Of a stretch of DNA of 64,000 nt, positions 1 through 12,759 are shown piece by piece. Position 1 is the first letter of the stretch, and each line of letters begins with the position of its first letter. Under the pieces are notes generated by a model. It was not told the DNA's origin, did not search any database, and was given only the letters and a program-made list of their open reading frames with translations. The stretch covers positions 18,553,001-18,617,000 of the forward strand of contig OY756972.1 of NCBI GenBank assembly GCA_963580455.1, in the 5' to 3' direction. The stretch is from Euonymus europaeus. Lineage: Eukaryota; Streptophyta; Magnoliopsida; Celastrales; Celastraceae. The translations under genes were made by a program, and so were the position numbers.

Positions 1-343
1 ATCAGAAAGTGATATGAAGATCTAGACATTCAGTCTAAAGATTTGGCCTTGACATGCATGAAGATCGTGATATTCCTCTAGTTTAAGTCTCAGCTGTAGA
101 CTAGGGCTTAATGTCTACCCAATAATTGTGTATTTCTTTACTATTTACCTCAACTGTAGAGCACAATATTGATCCTGAATATTGTTAGCGCATAATTGAG
201 ACACGATTCGAAAGAGTTGCAGGTCGCCAATTAGGCACTACGTGCATTTTAGACAGCACGTGTTGAGTGGAACGGATTCCAACTCGAAGAGAAATTGTCT
301 CACCTGAGATTGAGCTTAGTTGAATTTGTGAGAAAAAATTTCA

Positions 344-412
344 CCTCCGTAATTCAAACCCTTTACCTACATTAGGAGGGGGAAGCCACCACCATTACAC
401 CACAGGCCCAAT
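344..412 (-). repeat. tRNA-like SINE head (remnant)
   Basis: On the minus strand this reads like the 5' head of a tRNA-derived SINE: an A-box-like GTGGTGTAATGGTGG near 405-388, followed about 45 bp later by a B-box-like GGGTTTGAATTAC near 363-350. No cloverleaf is preserved, so it is not a tRNA gene. The 3' end and target duplication could not be fixed. Confidence 0.35.
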
Positions 413-1115
413 CAGGCAATAACAAATATCAATGAAAGAAGCAAGCTCATTGGGTGTCGAACCACAAATTTGCCTACACAAATCGAGTAGGACCAGACTA
501 AATCTACTATTAGGATCGAGATCAAATATGTACGTACTAGACTACAAGATTACCTCTATCGGGTATTATAATTTAATTTTATGTTCAAATGGTCGGTAGC
601 AAGGACGTAGAAAAGAAATAGTAAAATAGACATATATATATATAGAAAATTAGAAAGCGTTGATATGCCAATTCTGTCATTATCAACCTCTAACAAATGT
701 ACAAAAAAATGGAGAGAAATTAGTCCATCGGCTGCTGATGTTGTGCTTTTGTAGCTGGTTTTTGATAATTTAAGTAAAAAGCGTAATATATAAACAAACT
801 TTCCTTTAAAATAATAAATTATATGTTGATATTCTTTCAATAAAAGACAAAGAATAAAGCTGCAAAAGATGGTAGGTAATTTTTAATGTAGAGATACCAT
901 ATTTATTTATATTTATATATATATATAATATAATATCTGAAGTGTGGAAGTTGTGCATGTCAAAAAACCTACCAAAATTTCCCAAGTTTGGTATTTGATT
1001 TTGGAAGAATGGGCAGCATTTCTTGGTCGGCAAGTCTTGACGTGTTAATTCCCAATTCGTAAAATATGTGTTTGTTTTTATATAAACAAAGTAAATAGAG
1101 TAATGAATACTGTTA

Positions 1116-1470
1116 GTAGGAGTGACAAAAAAAATCCTGGTCGATCCGAGTCAGACAATATATAGTGATTACGAGATATTTGTATGTTCGGATTCGATTT
1201 CTTTTGGATTTTCGGACGTATTTAATTGATCATATCTGGATTGTTTTAAATCCGGATAAATAAATCGAACAATAATTCAATCAAAATCAGGATTTGAACA
1301 ACTAAATCGGACAAGATGTTTGTATTTAGATCCTAACTCAGCTTTAAATGGATATATTTTTTATATTTGAATCCAAATTTTAGACATAAAATTTATGTGT
1401 AAACTCAGTTTAATCCGAATCGGATAAATCGATCGATCAGATTGGACATAATTTTGTCAAACCTACCAAC
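1116..1470. mobile_element. Possible hAT-type MITE
   Basis: A non-coding block of about 350 bp. Its left end (GTAGGAGTGACAAAAA) resembles the reverse complement of its right end (GTAGGTTTGACAAAAT), and both arms are rich in CGATC/TCCGAATC-type words, as in plant hAT MITEs. I could not find a clean 8-bp target duplication, so the borders and class are uncertain. Confidence 0.35.
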
Positions 1471-2582
1471 CTACCCCTTAGAAATAATAAACAAAGAAGA
1501 CAAGTCGCTTGAATCAGTTGGGAACTGACAAACAATGATAATTTTATAATCTACAATATAGAATATCCTGGATATAATAACATGCGACCATTTATTCGAG
1601 TAAAGTTTCAGGTAGAGTTTTTTTTTTTTTTTTTGGCGTATATATTTTTCTTTTAACAAGTGAGAATGATATTATATAAATTTATTTTTTGGACATTTAA
1701 TATGATATATATGAGTTTAGTTTAAACTCATATCGTCATATATGTGTGTTCAGAATTTTACGAGAATCTTCCTTCAAAAATAGCAAGAACAAAAAAACAA
1801 AATTTAAAATAAAAATAGTAACACAATTAAAATAAAAGAAGTTACGCGAAAAACTCTAAAGACTTGAGAAAAAATATGGTTGTTGTCAGATACAATTAGA
1901 AAAAATTTAATATGTGAAAATTATTACAACCACACTCTCACTAATTCTCTCTCACATCCAGAATCTAATTACACTCGAAAGAATTTTATCAAGCTCACTC
2001 TCTTTTCTTTACTTATGATAATTTATATTCTGAATCTTTAATTTCACTCTCTTAATCGATTTCTAAGGTGTTAAATAAAGTCGCTCATGTTAGAAGAATT
2101 ATTTACACCAAAAAGCTCCGAAAATGGGGAAGTTGTACGAGATGGGAGCGGAGGTAGCTTGCTATAAAGGTTGTGGGGTATGGTACAATATTCTATTGAG
2201 TGTTAGTTTATTTTAGTATGTGAGTATAATTGTAGTTTTGGGTGTTCAGGTAACTTTCTATAAATCGAAAACTCTAGCTCAATTGTACACATTGAAATTC
2301 TCATATCAAAAGAAACAATAAACTCCATAGATATATATTTTTGTCGAACCACATAAATCTCTCGCATTTTTCTTTATTTGATTGCTCTCCTTTATAGTTT
2401 GTTTTAGCTAGGTGTGTTTGTGTGGCCAAAATTTCAACGAAGGGTTATACAAACATAAATGCATGCATACATATATATATATGTAGATATATAAAAGTGG
2501 CGCCCGTAACTTTATAGGTTAAGGACACCAGTATTAGAGCATTGCTATATATATATATACAGAGTTTCTCCTATACGGACGC

Positions 2583-3455
2583 AATTTACGGACTCAAGTT
2601 GCGGACTTTTTTTCCCTCCATTCGATACATCTAACAGTTCTCTTCTCTCTCCCTGAAAAACCCATACGCAACCATCTCTCTGTCTTGACGATCTCTCTGT
2701 GTCTCTGAAAAAACCCATATCCGACCACCATCACTGTCCCTCCTCCGAACTCATCGACGTCAACAATCATCATCCTTGCACATACTTGAACCATCTCCGA
2801 ACCCATCTTTGCCCACCTCCGCTGAAGCCATTGATGGCCCACCTTCAAAACCCATCTCTGTCAACCTTCATGAGTCCACAAATTAGTATATCTTATTCCA
2901 GCAACCTAGATAACCAAAATTCGAGATCTAAAAAAGAGAAGTGAACAAGACTTTTGATCTTCACAACATCACGCAACAGCAGCTCCTAGCTATTGAATGC
3001 ATGAGAGTGATGATATATTGATTGCACGAATCAATGACTCCTTATATGTAGGATAGATCTCTGTGTCTAACTACTTTGTCTCGTGGGCCCTGCACTAGTA
3101 GGAATCAGATTAGGAAGAAGAACCAACAACAGCTTTTCTTTATAGATGGGTAAGCTGGAGAAAGCCCTTATATGTAAATCAAAGTCATCTTTCTTCCTTA
3201 TCATTTGGGAACTCCACGAAGACTCAACTCAACTCAAATTGATGAAATACACCATTGATTTTTTTTCCTTTGTAGAGCAACTTGAACAGACCCTCAATCG
3301 TGAACTGTAGATCGTGATGTTCGAATCGTGACTTCGAATTGTGAAAGGAGAAGATGAGTGAGAGATGTCGACAGAGGGTACTTCACCTTTATTAATGGGT
3401 TTTAATGAGAGCCGTTGATTTTATCGGACGGTTAAAAACGAAGTCCGCAAATTGC
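2583..3455. mobile_element. Non-autonomous DNA element with inverted ends
   Basis: The left end near 2599 (GTTGCGGACTTTTTTTC) pairs with the reverse complement of the right end near 3455-3436 (AATTTGCGGACTTCGTTT). The left end also repeats the same word once more (CAATTTACGGACTC at 2582). There is no transposase frame inside, and the interior is low-complexity CT/AG-rich sequence. The size and ends would fit a Mutator-like or other TIR element. No target duplication was identified. Confidence 0.4.
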
Positions 3456-3558
3456 ACACATTGCATTGACATTTGACATTATGTTAAGGGTAATAACTAA
3501 AGAGAGCAGCTCAGACAACAAACACAACAGAATTGACACATTGCATTGACATTTGACA
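3456..3558. repeat. 23-bp direct repeat, 80 bp apart
   Basis: The word ACACATTGCATTGACATTTG plus three more matching bases occurs at 3456-3478 and again at 3536-3558. The first copy abuts the right end of the preceding inverted-end element. This may be a duplicated flank or a slippage product. Confidence 0.7.
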
Positions 3559-4536
3559 AGTAGTAAAATATTAATCAAAGAAACTAATTAACTCTCGATG
3601 AAGAGTGCCTAATTAATTTTCTACGTTGGAGGGTAGAAAATATAATAATTATATTCATTAAGCTTTGTCAATTAATATAATTTGTTTATTATCAAGTACA
3701 TATCAGCCGTGTCACGTTTATGTTGCGGGATTCTTTATTTAAAGCTTATTTTTCAAGAGTGCTAGAAGATGTGAAAGCAAGTATATAAATAAGTATCAGG
3801 TATGCATACGTATATACGTGTGTGTATAAATATATTTATTTATATTTTTAATTTTAATTTTGAAAGGTTTTCAAGTTTCTAGAGCAGTTAATAAACGTAT
3901 GCGGTGACGTATATGCTTAAAATAAAATTATTATAAAGGAGTGGTTTTAATATGTGATTCAACCGATTTTTTGCATTTATAAGTGTAACTATTAAGCAAC
4001 TAATTCAGCTTTATCCTTATGAATTACCCCGAATAACTCAATTAGATCGCATGAAATTTCAAACCTTAGTTCGAATCCCCTAATTAAAAAAAAAATTGAG
4101 CCTCATATATCCTTGATTAAAACAAAACAAAAAGAATTTTGATGGAGTTTATTTTTTAGGATTTTGTTGATTTTTTTTTAGATGTGTAACTACAGTATTC
4201 CTCTGCCACAAATAATCAGGATTTTTTTACAACCAGTTAATAAATCAATTAATTATCGAATATAACATTGTAGAGTATGATAATATGAAGCTATTAATGT
4301 GATCCGAATCCTAGAAGTGATGTAATTAATAAAAGTTATGTATAAAATCTGAGGAATTAATCATCTGATCAGAGAATGCCTGAATCTTTATTAATTGGTT
4401 ACTTATTGAAATCTGATTAATTTATGCCACTTCGAATGTCACATATGTCCCTAAACAGTTGGAACAGTTGTTATTCGTTATGCTATGCTGGGCACGATAA
4501 ATAGAAAAAGATAACCAACTATATGTATTGATCATG

Positions 4537-4571
<35 letters not shown>

Positions 4572-5860
4572 GTTCCCGACGAGCTGTAGCCATTATATAT
4601 ATATATATATATGTATGTATATATTACGTTGAACATGGCCTTGATTCAAGTACTAAAAATTAGACTAGCATTAAATCGAGAGCTCAAATTATGTCGATTT
4701 CAGAATCAATTAGTTGGCTTAATGTGATGAGACAACCACCTTTATGACACAATATGCACTTCTAAATGTTTTATAATTCTGGTCTTCAGTTTAATTATCT
4801 CTTGTGGAAATATGGTTTTTGAAAACCAAATAAAATGCATATCACAATCCACGATCATATTATACAAATTTGTTATTAAAAAATCTTAAACTAGAATCGT
4901 CAGATTCATGCGTACAATTATTTTTTCATCTAACGATAAAAAAATTAAATTAAAATCCAACCCGTCACTATAAAATATAACTTTTAGTGAGAATCGAACT
5001 CAGAACATCTCACGTATGATATAATTTGATCTCAGACGAATTCATCAACTAGTTGGCTGATAATCCAATTGGCTATATGTTGGTATGCACCCCCATTTAT
5101 ATTTATATATATAGAGAGAGAAGAAATCGAATCTTACATGCAAGTCAACAACGAACAATAATGTCGTCATTATATATGGTGGAGGGTGTTATTATTATAA
5201 TGGCGAACTTTCTTTTTTTGGGTGGCATGAAACTAAAGGACCGGCCCCTACAAGCACTTCCACGGAATCAAATTAATGAATCACACGTTACGCTACTTTA
5301 CTTGTAATTATATTCTTGCTTTGCTTAATACTGAGTTAAATTAGTTCGAAATGCGTTCTGTTAATCTATACGTACGGGTGTAGGTAATAAAATAGAAAAT
5401 TACCATTTAACTCAATTGATCGATTTTTTTTAAAAAAATAAGGATAGGAGATGGGACTAGTACTCGATGTTCGAGATTACATACGACTCAATTCATCGAC
5501 TAGATTAATTGAGATTTCTCTATTGATAGAGTTTTTAGGTTAGGTCGTCTTCTTTTTTGGTTAAATGGGAATTACGTTTCTCTTCCGGGTGTTCATGAAG
5601 TTTGATTTTTTATTTTTAATTTTATTTTATGGAATGGTTCAATTTTATAAATTAAAATATTAAACTGAAATGAAACAATAGGAAGATGCAAGTAGACTCA
5701 GTGATCCCATATGTGGCATAGAGTTAAAGTCTATAGGTTGTCAAATGACCTAGCTCATGATACTTCAGTTCAATGAACTAGCGAAATCGAATGGATTAGT
5801 TGGATTCCCAAAAATGGGTTTCATCAACATCATCGATCTAATCCTAGAAAAATGATGTAG
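3559..5860. other. Gene-free stretch with SINE remnants
   Basis: No gene is visible. Two tRNA-like SINE remnants can be seen. One lies at about 4030-4100 on the plus strand, with a B-box-like AGTTCGAATCCCC followed by a poly-A run. The other lies at about 4980-5062 on the minus strand, with the B-box-like word GAGTTCGATTCTCAC. AT microsatellites lie at 4541-4567 and 4593-4611. A short frame at 5053-5307 has no recognisable domain and overlaps repeats. Confidence 0.5.
4980..5062 (-). repeat. tRNA-like SINE remnant
   Basis: The minus strand shows an A-box-like segment (CCAACTAGTTGATGAATTCG), then about 50 bp later GAGTTCGATTCTCACTAAAAG, a B-box with the usual trailing A-rich word. A similar degraded copy may lie at 5440-5515. 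It is too degraded to be a functional tRNA. Confidence 0.4.
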
Positions 5861-5916
5861 CAAAAAAATTAAATAAACTGAAATCGCTCAAAAAAATTAA
5901 ATAAACTGAAATCGCT
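5861..5916. repeat. Perfect tandem duplication of 28 bp
   Basis: A 28-bp unit starting CAAAAAAATTAAATAAACTG occurs at 5861-5888 and immediately again at 5889-5916. It sits at the outer edge of the decayed gypsy element. Confidence 0.9.
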
Positions 5917-6243
5917 CAGGACGATAACAAAAAAAAACTTAAAATTATATCGAATATGTACCTTTAGCCCAGTAGCAGTCCATCAATGTCTCAGTCTTGT
6001 AGCAGTCTATCACATTCTCAACCCAAGTCTTATACAACTCATCTCATCTACAAGCGATAACAATCTTCTAGACCATTCTACTTTACACGTGTAATTAGTT
6101 CTTTGGTTCTCTTTGTATCCGTTATGTTTAGTACGTTATATGATCTTCGTATATAAATATGTTCTTCAATATGTGTAAGGATCAATATTCTGTAAATGAA
6201 AGTGCTTAGCGCACACTGTTTTAGGGATCCACCAAAGGATTGG

Positions 6244-6350
6244 TCGAATTAGAATTAAATTATTTTGTTAGACTTCAAAACAACATTGGATGGGCCCTGC
6301 AACATTAAATGTCCTCAATATGTCCTTGGAAATATATTATAACAAGGAAA
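6244..6350 (-). repeat. LTR remnant of the gypsy element (left copy)
   Basis: The stretch GTCGAATTAGAATTAAATTA and the next roughly 90 bases match 8593-8736 with scattered mismatches and a gap of about 34 bp. The two copies flank the gag/protease region in direct orientation, as LTRs do. The divergence suggests an old insertion. Confidence 0.7.
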
Positions 6351-6891
6351 TAGATCATCGGATTGGAAACTACTGACAATCAAAGTTTGAAACTGAAACT
6401 TTATTTGCTTTTCTTGCTTGAATTATCCAACTTCTCTATGAATTCGTCACCAACCCGTTCTAAGTCAGCCCCTTCACTTCGAAAGAACTCGACGTCGAGT
6501 TATAATCGGAATAGAGTGGCTCCTCTGCATGAAACTCAGATAAATCCAGCACTTTAAAAATGTGCAAAATACGACTATCATCTGATAAATTGATAATGTA
6601 AGCATTATTATTAATTCGCTTCACCACTCGATACGGCCCACTTTTTCAGCTGGAGTTTGTTGTAGTTGTAGGTGCCAACTGGAAACCTCTTTTTACGCAG
6701 GAAAACCATGACTTGATCCCAACATCAAAAATTTTATCACGCCTATACTTGTCGACATCAGCTTTATATATACTTAGTAGTTTGAGCCTCCATCATGTCA
6801 GTCTCAAATGGCCTCTTAGAATCGTCTATAGTCAATAAAGCCTCCACTGTCACTTTAGAAGTGTTAGGGTGCTTTTGTCGGGGAACCATGA

Positions 6892-7260
6892 CTATCTTTT
6901 TCCCTTAAACGTGAACATATATACATTTTCTTGACTCTTATAATTAACATCAACATCAAATTGCCAAGGTTTACTAAGAAGAATATGACCAGTGTCTATA
7001 TCAACCACATTGCAAACAACCTCATCTCGATAAAACTTACCAATGCAAATAGGAACCCCATAAATCTCAGTCACTTATACCTTTGCTCCTTTTTGAATCC
7101 ATCTGATCACATATAGAGAAGGGTGTTTTTCTGTACACAACCCGAAGTGGTCTACTAGCCTTTTTGCTACAAAATTCTCACAACTTTCATTGTCAATAAT
7201 AAACTCACAAATAATATTATTAACAGTGCACATCACCATAATTTTCTATTTGTTCCTACA
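6892..7260 (-). pseudogene. Gypsy protease region (broken)
   Basis: The frame contains IIDNESCENFVAKRLVDH, the retropepsin-type active-site neighbourhood with DNE in place of the usual DSG/DGG. Further on come CNVVDIDTGHILLSKPWQFD and VYMFTFKGKR, the block that follows protease in plant gypsy polyproteins. A stop codon at about 7075 splits the frame, and the 60-residue open part begins with GTG rather than ATG. It is transposon debris, not a host gene. Confidence 0.75.
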
Positions 7261-8592
7261 CATTAAAATGTCTTTGTTCTAATGGTGACCTGGTTGGTTT
7301 CATATGTAACAGTTATCACTAATAAGGCGAGTGTATGGATTATTGGTATATTACTTCTACCCCTTGGGGCTGAACGTGCTTGATTTTGAGTATGATTCAT
7401 TCCAACTTATTTCTCTCTAGAACTAACATTGCCCCTTCCATCTGGATGTTGGTACGCATGCTTAAATTGAAACTGATTACACATGTGATGACTTCCCACT
7501 GCTAGTAGCAACAGTGGAGAATTCAGGATCACTATGCCTTTGAAATGTGGGTTTCTTTGCCTCTAATGCCAAATTATAAGTCTTAGTCACTATCGATATC
7601 ATCTGCAGCCCAATCTTATCTCGAATTGATGGTCTCAGACCACCCAAATATCATGACATCTGCACATGCTCTGATTCATTGACATTGTTATGCATCTTCA
7701 GTCGTTGCCACTCAACAGTATACTCAAACATTAATCAATTTCCCTGACTGCCATTCTAATACAACTGAAACAAATAATGTAAATACTCTGCAAGTAAAAA
7801 TTGATTGCAAATAAGTTACTTCATCCGCCTCCATGTATGAATTGGTTGTTTCAATTGTCGTCTCTTAGTCGCCTGAAGTTCATCCCATCAAACAACAGCC
7901 CCACTCTTTAGGCGATATGCTACCATCTTGACTCTTCGATTCCCTTCAATTTTTGTCATGTCAAATTACTTGGAAACTTTTGAAAGCCAATCAAGTACCC
8001 CTTACACGAAGCCTAAATCCTCTAGAAATATGATCGTAATTTTATCCAAAATCTCCAGACACATCCTCCTCGTCAACGTTGGAATCATTCATGAGGCCTA
8101 GATGTGCTACTGTTATAAATTTTCGACCACGATTTGGTTGTTGAATCCTTTGGTTACCAGCTGCTCAACGACCAGGGAGGCCTTGTGGCACATCATGAGC
8201 ACCATCCCTTGCCACTAGTTGATTCTAGCCAATGTTGACTCGCAACTTGCCAAGCAGATAAAGGACTTCAACCATCTATTGCCTTCGTTCCGTCCATTGT
8301 TGTCGTTGCTCTTCAATCGCAGTCCACCAATTTTCCATCCCTCGACCAGTCGTTCGGGTTTTCATTTTTTCCCGTGTTAGACATATCATATTAGAAAATA
8401 GCCTATTCCAATACCACTTGACACAACACGAAAGCTAGAAAAACTAAAATTGTTCACGATGATAACAGGAAAGCTTAGAATCTACGAAGAACAATTGAGA
8501 GAACTCAATAATTTGATTGATCATAATAATAAGTTATCCTACAAAAGCCTAAAAAATGATTATTTATAGTCTAGAACATAAAGAACCTCTAG

Positions 8593-8736
8593 TCGAATTA
8601 GAATAGATAAAAAATCGTAAAAAACGTGCATAAATATTAAATTATTTCGTAAGACTTCAAAACAGCATCAGATAGGCCCCATAACGTTATATCTGCTCAA
8701 TCAGTCATTGTTGGAAACATATTATAACAAGTAAAC
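8593..8736 (-). repeat. LTR remnant of the gypsy element (right copy)
   Basis: This is the direct-repeat partner of 6244-6350 (see that entry). It is the better preserved copy and continues down to about 8405, next to the degenerate primer-binding site. On the minus strand it is therefore the 5' LTR. Confidence 0.7.
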
Positions 8737-8745
8737 AAATATTCA

Positions 8746-10990
8746 TATTGAAAACTATGGAAACCAATAGCACACTTTAATTAAAATCTCATTTGGCCCA
8801 CCAGTCAAGAAAGTTTTATCTTCACTTCCTACTTCCTCCTATATAAATTCTCTCGATTCTCTTCAACCCAACACCGTTATTTCTACATTGAACATACTTA
8901 TACTATCTTAAAAAAAATTCTCGCAACTTATATATTCAATTCATGCTACTTATACCTACAAGTAATAATATCGTTTATTATCATAAATTTTCTCGTGTGA
9001 CGCACATCCAACAAAACACTCATATTTCTGAACATGATTTTTTTTTTTGAAAATGTTTCTCTCTTAATATACTTACACTCATAACCATACATCATTGAGT
9101 GTCGTATAACTAGCCTATAAATTTTTTTCTTTAACCTTAAAAGGAATTATTTTGTCACATAAAACTCTAGATGCACTCCTCCAAATCATCCATCTATTTT
9201 TAACCCTATTAACTATATCTATACTATAATATCCTTCAGCTTGAAAAATTGAGGCAATATATTTAATTATCATTTTGACTCGTGTTCATAGATTTCACAA
9301 AATTTTACGCAAATTGTTAACCTATCACAACCCTTTTTGGTTTATTCAAACTTCCCAAAAAACTGTATTTAAATTATAAAATGTATAGCAATATGTGGGA
9401 TCGATCGGATCCCCCAATTCTAATGATTTTTCTTTTTCTAATAAAAGTATTGTTTATTAAAGAAAATGCAACTTAATATAGGGTACCCCTTATTGCAAGA
9501 GAATCTTGGCCACTACCAATATTGATAAAAGATTGTGAAAATGGCACCAGTGAACTCCCACTATGTCATTTGCTTCAGTTGCATGCCATAGCCCCTTTTG
9601 ATGCCAAAATGCCACCTAATGGATATTTTTGCTGAACCTTCCATTCATGAAGATCTGCTCATCATTAAGACACTTGAATAGTAACACACAACAAAGGACA
9701 CATAATTCTTTAATTTTTGTGGATAAGGAAAAATAGGAGATGATTACGTATCAATCAATCAATAGTTGATCTTATCACGGTTTAAAACAAATGATGATAT
9801 CAATAACCAAGAGATCTTAATCAATAGATTGTCTAATTCCTCCTAAGATATGCACCAACTTTAGTGTCGAAGTGCAAGCTAGCCAAGATGACAGTCTTTA
9901 ATTTTATTTTAGCAAGATTCAGGAGTTTCACTGTTACGTCACATTTCTATCAACTGTTGATGTGTGGGTCGCGCAAAATCCTGTACGTACAATTTTCTAT
10001 TTTTGGACGTGTCTAAAATTAGACATCAAAGTGGTTGAGTTGGATGTCAAATTGAACTCTTTACAAACATTGTACAGTGCCAAACACCAAACTCAATCTG
10101 AAAATGGGTTGGGGGTCCAAAGTCGAAACACATTTTAATTGTATAGGGTAAGCACTTAAAATTACACATGGTTAAATTGATTCTCCAAAGATTTATGTCC
10201 TTACATTCTGATCGTGACGCATGGAAAAAAAAACCCACTTTGTTTTGATTATGGACAAATTGCGTGAGAGCACAACACCGTTTCAGAAATATCCAGCTCC
10301 TTCTGTATGTGTACTTAAAGTGGAACTGCCGATAAATATGGGCACAGAGAACGTGCAAGTGCTTTAAAAGTAACATTGTCATCCGTGCCCATCATGTGTT
10401 CGACGAAATTCCCCACCGAGAGTGAATTGCCAATCAAAGTTAGTAAAGTGCACACCATGTCGGGTTTGCGAGGTGTACTGATGGTTTGGAGTTGTCAAGT
10501 CAAGAACCATATATAAGGGACCGAGTCACATGGAGCATGAGAATGTGACCACCAAATTTGCACTCTTAAATGACGCCTGCAACTATGATGAATGATTACG
10601 ATGAGTCTGGTGAAGGATTGTCTCTTCTTTTCTAGAGTCAAAAATTTCAGGCTCGTGTGCGCTCTCTTGGGATTTTTATGGGTTTCAATATAAGCCGCAA
10701 CAAACCGATTAGACACCCACAAAGATATACATGTGGGTTTTGATTTTGCACTTTTTTTCTTTCTTATTATTATCAGCACTGAGGGGATTCGAATCTTGTG
10801 TACAGCATTTATCTCGTAGCTTCTACAGAATGTCAGAAACTATCCTCGTGATTGATAAAAGGCTTGAAGCCCTGACTGTAAATCAAAACCCAATTTTTTT
10901 TTTCTTTTGCTGGCATTGCTGTTTATAAGTAGGTGGATCCCTTCCGCAACCCTGGCCTTGAGATTTGTTGCTGAGTCTCAGCTCTCTTCA
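8746..10990. other. Gene-free stretch
   Basis: I see no gene. Frames at 10047-10382 (minus) and 10495-10779 (minus) have compositions and residue orders that look random and match nothing I know. The sequence is mostly AT-rich. The region near 10880-11030 (CT-rich on the plus strand) is probably the former 3' end of the helicase pseudogene next door. Confidence 0.55.
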
Positions 10991-12759
10991 TCCTGTCTCT
11001 CTCCTTCTCTCTTTTCTCCATCTATGCTTGCACCTCCCACAAGATTTCCTTCTCTTTTCCCATGTCTGTCTTCTCTTCTTTCTGTTTTTTCTTATGCTCC
11101 AACAATGACGTATCCGAGTCCTTCACAGAGAAGAACATTGGTCCTAATTCTGCAAGCCATTGGGGCTCCACAGATGTACAACACTACATGTACTCTTTCG
11201 ATGTCAAAACTAATTCATGATAAACCAGATATTCTGGAGTAACTCCCATACCATAGAGCGCACTAATAGGATGTAAATGGCATGGCATCGAATTCTGACA
11301 ATTCACATACTCACCAACACCCTTCAGTCTAGCAGCATTGCTGAAGTACGCAGAGCAAATGGCTAGATCACTTGCAGTATCCCAATCATGCCCACTAGTT
11401 GTTACACCAATCTTTAGGGTCCTCAGAATATCCAATGACTGTGATCTCACCTCTCTAGCCTTCCATAATCCTTTTACATGCAAAAAACCACGATACTGGT
11501 GGTCTTTCCATTGCTGATAAACATTAAGTAGCGTCAAGTGATTAGACTCTGGGACAGAGAGCTTTTCCCTGGCAGCATCGCTCTCCTCTTCCCTATCTTT
11601 AGGCCGGAAGAACGCTGAAGGCACTGAGAGCATTGACACTATTGTCAGAACCTCATCTAAACATCTTAGCTTTTCTCCCATCAAAAGCATCTTGGCAAGG
11701 GGAGGGTCCAGTGGAAACTCCACCATCTTCCAGCCAATCTCAGTTAAGGTCCCAACATTGTCAAGTGCACCCAATACCGACAACTGGTGCATAGAATTCA
11801 GAATGTTTTCTTGTGGAGGCGGATCAATGAAATCAAAATCCGACAGGTTCTCGATTTTAAGAGACTTGAGCAACAAAACCACATTCCCAAGGTTCGTCCT
11901 CTGAATTTCTGGCACTGGACTAGGAAGCATGTCATTCATAAAAGCACTTTCTGTGTAAAGCTGATTACATGGGTCGGGGCTAGTTCTACCTGCACGTCCA
12001 GAACGCTGTTGAGCAGCTGCCTGACTGATAGGAAAAACTTGGAGAGCATCCATACCCATCCTACGGTTGTAGACTTTCATTTTACCTTATCCTGTGTCAA
12101 TGACAAAAAAAATTCCATCAATAGTCAAAGATGTCTCGGCGATATTCGTAACAACAATGCATTTCTGAGCCCCGTCTTCCGCTTTTTGGAATATCTTTGC
12201 TTGCAAGTCAGCTGGCAACTGGGAATATATGGGAAGTATCAAGAGTTTAGGAACCTCTATCTTGCTAGAGAAGGTAAGTTGTTCGATATGTTCAGCAAGG
12301 GCATAACAAGTTGCCTCGATCTCATCTTCACCAGTCTGAATATCAGAATATCACCGGGAGGGCTAGTTATGTGAATAGTCATAGCTTGCTTCACAGCAGC
12401 TTCGACATTATGCTTTTGTTTGGTAAAGAGTTTTTCGGAGAGAGTATAAGCTGAGTGATATTTGGTAGAGTGTATGCCTTACATAGAGTATAAGCTGTCA
12501 CATTTACACTTAGGAGCATTTAGAGTACTTTAATAATTAAACATCACATATAAATCATTTTAATTTATTTTATCTTTAAAATAATCATTAACTACCTTGC
12601 ATGTCAAGTTACATATATTTATTTTCTTAAATGATAACATACATGTTCGTCAATTAATTTTATACATACATGTCTTACAACATCGTCGTGGTACACAGTT
12701 ACACTTATAACAATAAATTACTTTAGTGCATTAGCAATCATATCTTTAACCACACCTAT

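Larger units (their letters stand above)
1..2582. other. Gene-free AT-rich stretch
   Basis: No reading frame here looks like a gene. The short frames present have AT-rich, low-complexity translations and no recognisable motif. The stretch holds a tRNA-like SINE remnant near 344-412, a possible MITE at about 1116-1470, a poly-T run at 1618-1634 and scattered AT microsatellites. Confidence 0.6.
5905..8745 (-). mobile_element. Decayed Ty3/gypsy retrotransposon, internally deleted
   Basis: A minus-strand LTR retrotransposon. Reading from high to low coordinates there is an LTR (about 8745-8405) and a degenerate primer-binding site at about 8415 (TGGTATTGGAATAG, resembling the initiator-Met type TGGTATCAGAGC). 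Next come a broken gag with a zinc knuckle interrupted by stops near 7310, and a retropepsin region (7260-6892). An integrase-tail segment near 6755-6640 reads GDQVMVFLRKKRFPVGTY. Last is the second LTR (from about 6350). Reverse transcriptase, RNase H and the integrase core are absent: protease runs almost directly into the integrase tail. The left LTR is also disrupted between about 5940 and 6240. The element cannot be autonomous. Confidence 0.75.

Noticed and set aside
4060..4090. B-box words suggesting tRNA genes (also near 4990 and 55730)
   Set aside because: No acceptor stem or anticodon arm can be drawn around them; they fit SINE heads.
10047..10779. Two minus-strand frames of about 100 residues
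   Set aside because: No ATG of good context, no family resemblance, no promoter or splice support.
11692..12374. Plus-strand open frames of 70 and 195 residues
   Set aside because: They are the reverse strand of the helicase C-terminal exon and have no motif of their own.
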